This document shows, piece by piece, positions 6,890-8,770 of a DNA stretch of 8,770 bases; position 1 is the first letter of the stretch, and every line of letters starts with the position of its first letter. Made by a program: the position numbers and the translations under genes. Under the pieces are notes generated by a model. That model had not been told where the DNA came from. It ran no database searches and saw only the letters and a program-made list of their open reading frames with translations. This DNA comes from an uncultured Lachnospiraceae bacterium (GTDB lineage Bacteria; Bacillota; Clostridia; Lachnospirales; Lachnospiraceae), in NCBI GenBank assembly GCA_902803625.1, contig CADCQV010000056.1:1-8770 (forward strand), given 5' to 3'.

Positions 6890-7885
6890 ATGATGACTGG
6901 AATAAAAAACAGAGCTGTGATCTTTGCAGCTGTATTTTTGTTTATCACCGCCCTTTTCCTCTGCTTCGGCAGAGCTGCATACGCGGAGGAAAAGCCGGTG
7001 GTCACAAGCGGCAGCAATGTAAGACTCCGCTCGGAGCCCTCCCTTGAGGGAAAGATACTTGTGAGCCTGCCCGCAGGAGCGGTTCTAACAGAGACAGGCA
7101 GGAGCGGGGAATGGGCAAGCGTAAACTATAACGGACAGAGCGGCTACATTAATACGCAGTTCATCAAGGAGGCTCCGGCCGGGGGAAGCCCCGGTACGAC
7201 TGATACCACGGCGGCTGCTCCGGATACGGCTCCGGCAGTCGTTCCCGCGTCAACGGGAGGACATATTGTCTGTATAGATCCCGGACATCAGGGGAAGGGT
7301 GACAATACAAAGGAGCCTATAGGCCCGGGCTCTTCGACTATGAAGGCGAGGGTTGCCGGAGGAACCCATGGGACAACCTCCGGGCTTAAGGAGTACGAGC
7401 TTACACTTGCGGTCGGACAGCTCCTGAAAAATGAGCTTGCATCCAGAGGCTATACCGTGTATATGACCCGGGAAAGCCATGACGTAAATATAAGCAATAT
7501 GGAGAGAGCCCAGTACGCAGCGAAGGTGGGTGCGGAGATCTCCGTCCGTCTTCATGCGAACGGCGCTTCAAATCCGGGAATAAGCGGAGCCCTTGCCCTG
7601 GCGCCCTCTGCTTCAAATCCCTATGTGGCAAGTCTTGCCGCACCGAGCCAGAGCCTTTCGTCAAAGGTGCTTTCGGGCTACTGTGCAGCAACGGGCTTTT
7701 CGAATAAGGGAGTACAGGCAAACGATACCATGACCGGGATAAACTGGTGTACCATGCCGGTGACCATAATCGAAATGGGCTTTATGACCAATCCGGGTGA
7801 CGACGCAAATATGGCAAATCCCGCCTTCCAGGCGAAGATGGCAAAGGGCATTGCAGACGGTATAGACGCGTATTTCGCGAAATAA
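6890..7885 (+). CDS. Secreted N-acetylmuramoyl-L-alanine amidase (SH3b + Amidase_3)
   Basis: A 331-residue cell-wall hydrolase that cuts the MurNAc-L-Ala bond of peptidoglycan. The N-terminus is a signal peptide: basic start, hydrophobic core, and AYA before EEKP (about residue 32). An SH3b domain follows (about 37-94; VRLRSEPS, GEWASVNYNGQSGYI), then a Thr/Ala/Pro linker (about 95-124), then Amidase_3. Zinc-site residues are visible: His133 in DPGHQ, Glu168 in GLKEYEL, His222 in RLHANG; catalytic Glu295 is in IIEMGFMTN. His133 and Glu168 are about 35 residues apart, against about 15 in compact members, because of a Gly/Ser-rich insert. ATG 6890 follows the glnN stop by one base with GAGG at 6880-6883; ATG 6893 is equally possible. 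An extension to 6863 would spoil the signal peptide. The gene ends in tandem TAATAA stops. It could act in division, growth or spore-cell turnover; the sequence does not say which. Confidence 0.94.
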   Translation: MMTGIKNRAVIFAAVFLFITALFLCFGRAAYAEEKPVVTSGSNVRLRSEPSLEGKILVSLPAGAVLTETGRSGEWASVNYNGQSGYINTQFIKEAPAGGSPGTTDTTAAAPDTAPAVVPASTGGHIVCIDPGHQGKGDNTKEPIGPGSSTMKARVAGGTHGTTSGLKEYELTLAVGQLLKNELASRGYTVYMTRESHDVNISNMERAQYAAKVGAEISVRLHANGASNPGISGALALAPSASNPYVASLAAPSQSLSSKVLSGYCAATGFSNKGVQANDTMTGINWCTMPVTIIEMGFMTNPGDDANMANPAFQAKMAKGIADGIDAYFAK

Positions 7886-7887
7886 TA

Positions 7888-7928
7888 AGGTTTATGTTAA
7901 CCTCTCACAAATCTTTGTTTTCATTTTT
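7888..7928 (+). terminator. Weak possible terminator after the amidase gene
   Basis: AGGTT (7888-7892) can pair with AACCT (7899-7903) around a 6-nt loop, three bases after the amidase stop, and the next 25 bases are T-rich. The stem is only 5 bp and the T-rich part is not directly adjacent, so this would be a poor intrinsic terminator. No better candidate is visible downstream of the operon except the hairpin at 8023-8050. Confidence 0.2.
7907..7918. promoter_or_regulatory. Small palindrome, possible operator
   Basis: ACAAA (7907-7911) and TTTGT (7914-7918) form an inverted repeat with a 2-bp centre. The spacer is too tight for an RNA hairpin but suits a dimeric DNA-binding protein. It lies 26 bp upstream of the predicted nrdD -35. 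I do not recognise it as a known operator, and in AT-rich DNA it may be chance. Confidence 0.25.
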
Positions 7929-7944
7929 GTGCAATATTAAGTCT
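7929..7944 (+). promoter_or_regulatory. Possible NrdR box 1 (weak)
   Basis: GTGCAATATTAAGTCT matches the NrdR-box consensus acaCwATATATwGtgt (from memory) at 10 of 16 positions. It abuts the predicted -35 and starts 30 bp before box 2, close to the roughly three-turn spacing usual for NrdR box pairs. Alone it would not be called. Confidence 0.3.
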
Positions 7945-7972
7945 TCACATTTTGGGTTTTCTCATATATAGT
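7944..7972 (+). promoter_or_regulatory. Predicted nrdD promoter
   Basis: TTCACA (7944-7949, 5/6) and TATAGT (7967-7972, 5/6) are 17 bp apart, the ideal spacing for a sigma-70/SigA promoter. Transcription would begin near 7979, giving a leader of about 150 nt before the nrdD start. The -10 lies inside NrdR-like box 2, as expected of a repressed nrd promoter. The inverted repeat at 7955-8002 overlaps it, so the promoter and a transcribed 7955-8002 hairpin cannot both be right from this start. Confidence 0.5.
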
Positions 7973-8002
7973 GTTACCAGATATGGTAGCCGAGAGAAAA
8001 CC
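7955..8002 (+). other. Nested inverted repeats upstream of nrdD, possible structured RNA
   Basis: GGTTTTCTC (7955-7963) is perfectly complementary to GAGAAAACC (7994-8002). Inside, GTTACCA (7973-7979) and TGGTAGC (7984-7990) form a 7-bp stem with one G-T wobble and a GATA tetraloop. Outside, TTGTGC (7927-7932) can pair with GCACAA (8005-8010). The three pairings nest into one rod. I matched this to no riboswitch class I know. It would need transcription from upstream of 7927, for which I see no good promoter; read-through from the amidase operon is possible. Confidence 0.4.
7959..7974 (+). promoter_or_regulatory. Probable NrdR box 2, overlapping the -10
   Basis: The sequence TTCTCATATATAGTGT matches the consensus at 11 of 16 positions, with the whole right half (ATATATAGTGT) exact and the left half degenerate. 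It covers the predicted -10, so bound NrdR would block RNA polymerase. The downstream gene nrdD is a standard NrdR target; nrdR itself is not in this window. Confidence 0.45.
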
Positions 8003-8004
8003 GG

Positions 8005-8020
8005 GCACAATATTTAGTAT
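8005..8020 (+). promoter_or_regulatory. Probable NrdR box 3, downstream of the promoter
   Basis: GCACAATATTTAGTAT matches the consensus at 13 of 16 positions, the best of the three sites. It starts 46 bp after box 2, longer than the usual pair spacing, and lies about 25 bp into the predicted transcript, a position compatible with repression. Part of the same DNA could pair with 7927-7932 in an RNA. Confidence 0.45.
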
Positions 8021-8022
8021 TG

Positions 8023-8050
8023 AAAGCCGGGCGTTAGGGCGTCCGGCTTT
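8023..8050 (+). other. Strong GC-rich hairpin in nrdD leader
   Basis: AAAGCCGGGCG (8023-8033) pairs with CGTCCGGCTTT (8040-8050) over 11 bp with one G-T wobble, around a TTAGGG loop. The stem looks like an intrinsic terminator, but only three T residues follow before ATTGCGC, so termination would be weak. It could be a residual terminator for read-through from the upstream operon, an attenuator for nrdD, or a 5'-stabilising stem. Confidence 0.6.
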
Positions 8051-8118
8051 ATTGCGCGATAAACACCCGGATTTCCGTATCGATCAATATGGTCCTTTTG
8101 GGAGAGAGGGGCAGCATC

Positions 8119-8126
8119 AGGGAGGA
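8119..8126 (+). promoter_or_regulatory. Strong Shine-Dalgarno fixing the GTG start of nrdD
   Basis: AGGGAGGA lies 6 nt before GTG 8133. It decides the start in the absence of an ATG: the encoded protein then begins exactly at the ATP-cone. Confidence 0.85.
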
Positions 8127-8132
8127 TTTATT

Positions 8133-8770
8133 GTGAACATTATCAAACGTAACGGCAAGGAAGTGGAGTACGACGGCGAGAAGATAATCGCAGCCGTGGA
8201 CAAGGCAAATGCCCAGGTCGGAGACAATTTCAAGCTTCTTGATTCCCAGGTGAGGGTTGTAGAGGAAAAGGTCAGAAGGAAGCTGAAAAGCCTTGACCAT
8301 GAGGCAGGTGTGGAGGAGATACAGGACTATGTGATCCAGGCCATACAGGAAGAGGGAGCCTTCAGGGTCGCAACCATCTACACCGTTTACCGCTACAAGA
8401 GAGAGCTTGTGAGAAAGAGCAATACCACCGACGACAAGATTCTTACTCTTGTGGAATATGAAAATGAGGACGTGAAGGAGGAGAATTCCAATAAGAACCC
8501 CATGGTTGTCTCGGTGCAGAGAGACTATGTGGCCGGAGAGGTGAGCCGTGATCTGACAAACAGGATACTCCTTCCACAGGAGGTTGTGGAGGCCCACAGA
8601 CAGGGCATCATCCATTTCCACGATTCCGATTATTTCGTACAGCATATGTATAACTGCTGTCTGGTGAATCTGGAGGATATGCTGCAGAACGGAACGGTGA
8701 TAAGCGACACCATGATCGAAAAGCCGAAAAGCTTTTCCACCGCCTGCAATATAGCCACGCAGTGCATAGC
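8133..8770 (+). CDS. nrdD: Anaerobic (class III) ribonucleoside-triphosphate reductase, N-terminal part, 3' truncated
   Basis: NrdD reduces ribonucleoside triphosphates to deoxynucleotides for DNA synthesis without oxygen, using a glycyl radical installed by NrdG. Only 212 codons are in view of a protein usually about 700 residues. It starts VNIIKRNGKEVEYDGEKI (GTG read as Met), an ATP-cone, the domain that senses ATP/dATP (about residues 2-95, with VEEIQDYV and ATIYTVYRYKRE). A charged linker (about 96-125) leads into the catalytic domain: VQRDYVAGEVSRDL, HFHDSDYFVQHMYNC, CLVNLEDMLQNGTVI and SFSTACNIATQ. Cys175-Cys176 fall in the NC-x-L motif that carries one of the substrate-site cysteines in this family. 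The radical glycine and zinc site lie beyond the window, and nrdG is expected nearby downstream. The start has a strong Shine-Dalgarno sequence. A frame on the opposite strand over this gene is only its shadow. Confidence 0.96.
   Translation, partial: MNIIKRNGKEVEYDGEKIIAAVDKANAQVGDNFKLLDSQVRVVEEKVRRKLKSLDHEAGVEEIQDYVIQAIQEEGAFRVATIYTVYRYKRELVRKSNTTDDKILTLVEYENEDVKEENSNKNPMVVSVQRDYVAGEVSRDLTNRILLPQEVVEAHRQGIIHFHDSDYFVQHMYNCCLVNLEDMLQNGTVISDTMIEKPKSFSTACNIATQCI

Noticed and set aside
8023..8050. A confident intrinsic terminator for the amidase operon
   Set aside because: The stem is strong but only three T residues follow, and it lies downstream of a plausible nrdD promoter.
7927..8050. A known riboswitch (purine, THF, cobalamin, c-di-AMP, c-di-GMP, guanidine) before nrdD
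   Set aside because: None of the conserved core motifs of these classes that I can recall is present.
8049..8645. A 198-codon open frame on the minus strand
   Set aside because: It is antisense to nrdD, whose protein is unmistakable, and its translation has no recognisable domain.

Overview
The window reads as ordinary chromosome of an anaerobic Gram-positive Clostridia, most probably Lachnospiraceae. This rests on protein family types rather than a marker gene: a type III glutamine synthetase, an Amidase_3 enzyme of the form with a long insert after the first zinc histidine, and an oxygen-sensitive class III ribonucleotide reductase. All genes lie on the plus strand. I saw no rRNA, tRNA, CRISPR array, transposase or phage gene.

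Layout. (1) Positions 1-1746: the 3' part of an MBOAT membrane O-acyltransferase (AlgI/DltB type), then an SGNH-fold, DltD/AlgX-like protein. Such pairs acylate cell-surface or secreted polysaccharides. (2) Positions 1747-1913: a 167-bp spacer holding a short hairpin repeat, a 22-bp tandem array and a good predicted promoter whose -35 lies in the last repeat copy. (3) Positions 1914-7885: a tightly packed run of signal peptidase I (lepB), a PLP aminotransferase, histidinol-phosphate aminotransferase (hisC), glutamine synthetase III (glnN) and a secreted SH3b-amidase. Gaps are 9, 1, 57 and 1 bp, so this is probably one transcription unit; the 57-bp gap carries a second copy of the hairpin repeat. 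(4) Positions 7886-8132: an AT-rich regulatory spacer with a sigma-70-type promoter, up to three NrdR-box-like sites and nested inverted repeats. (5) Positions 8133-8770: the 5' end of nrdD, GTG start, cut by the window edge.

Together the unit joins nitrogen and amino acid metabolism (glutamine synthesis, two glutamate-linked transaminases) with export and cell-wall turnover (signal peptidase, amidase). The amidase has a signal peptide that LepB could cleave. I found no clearly new protein system. The points most worth a second look are non-coding: the nrdD upstream region, where a promoter/NrdR reading and an RNA-fold reading compete; the hairpin repeat family with paired base changes; and the apparent recruitment of a repeat copy as part of the lepB promoter.
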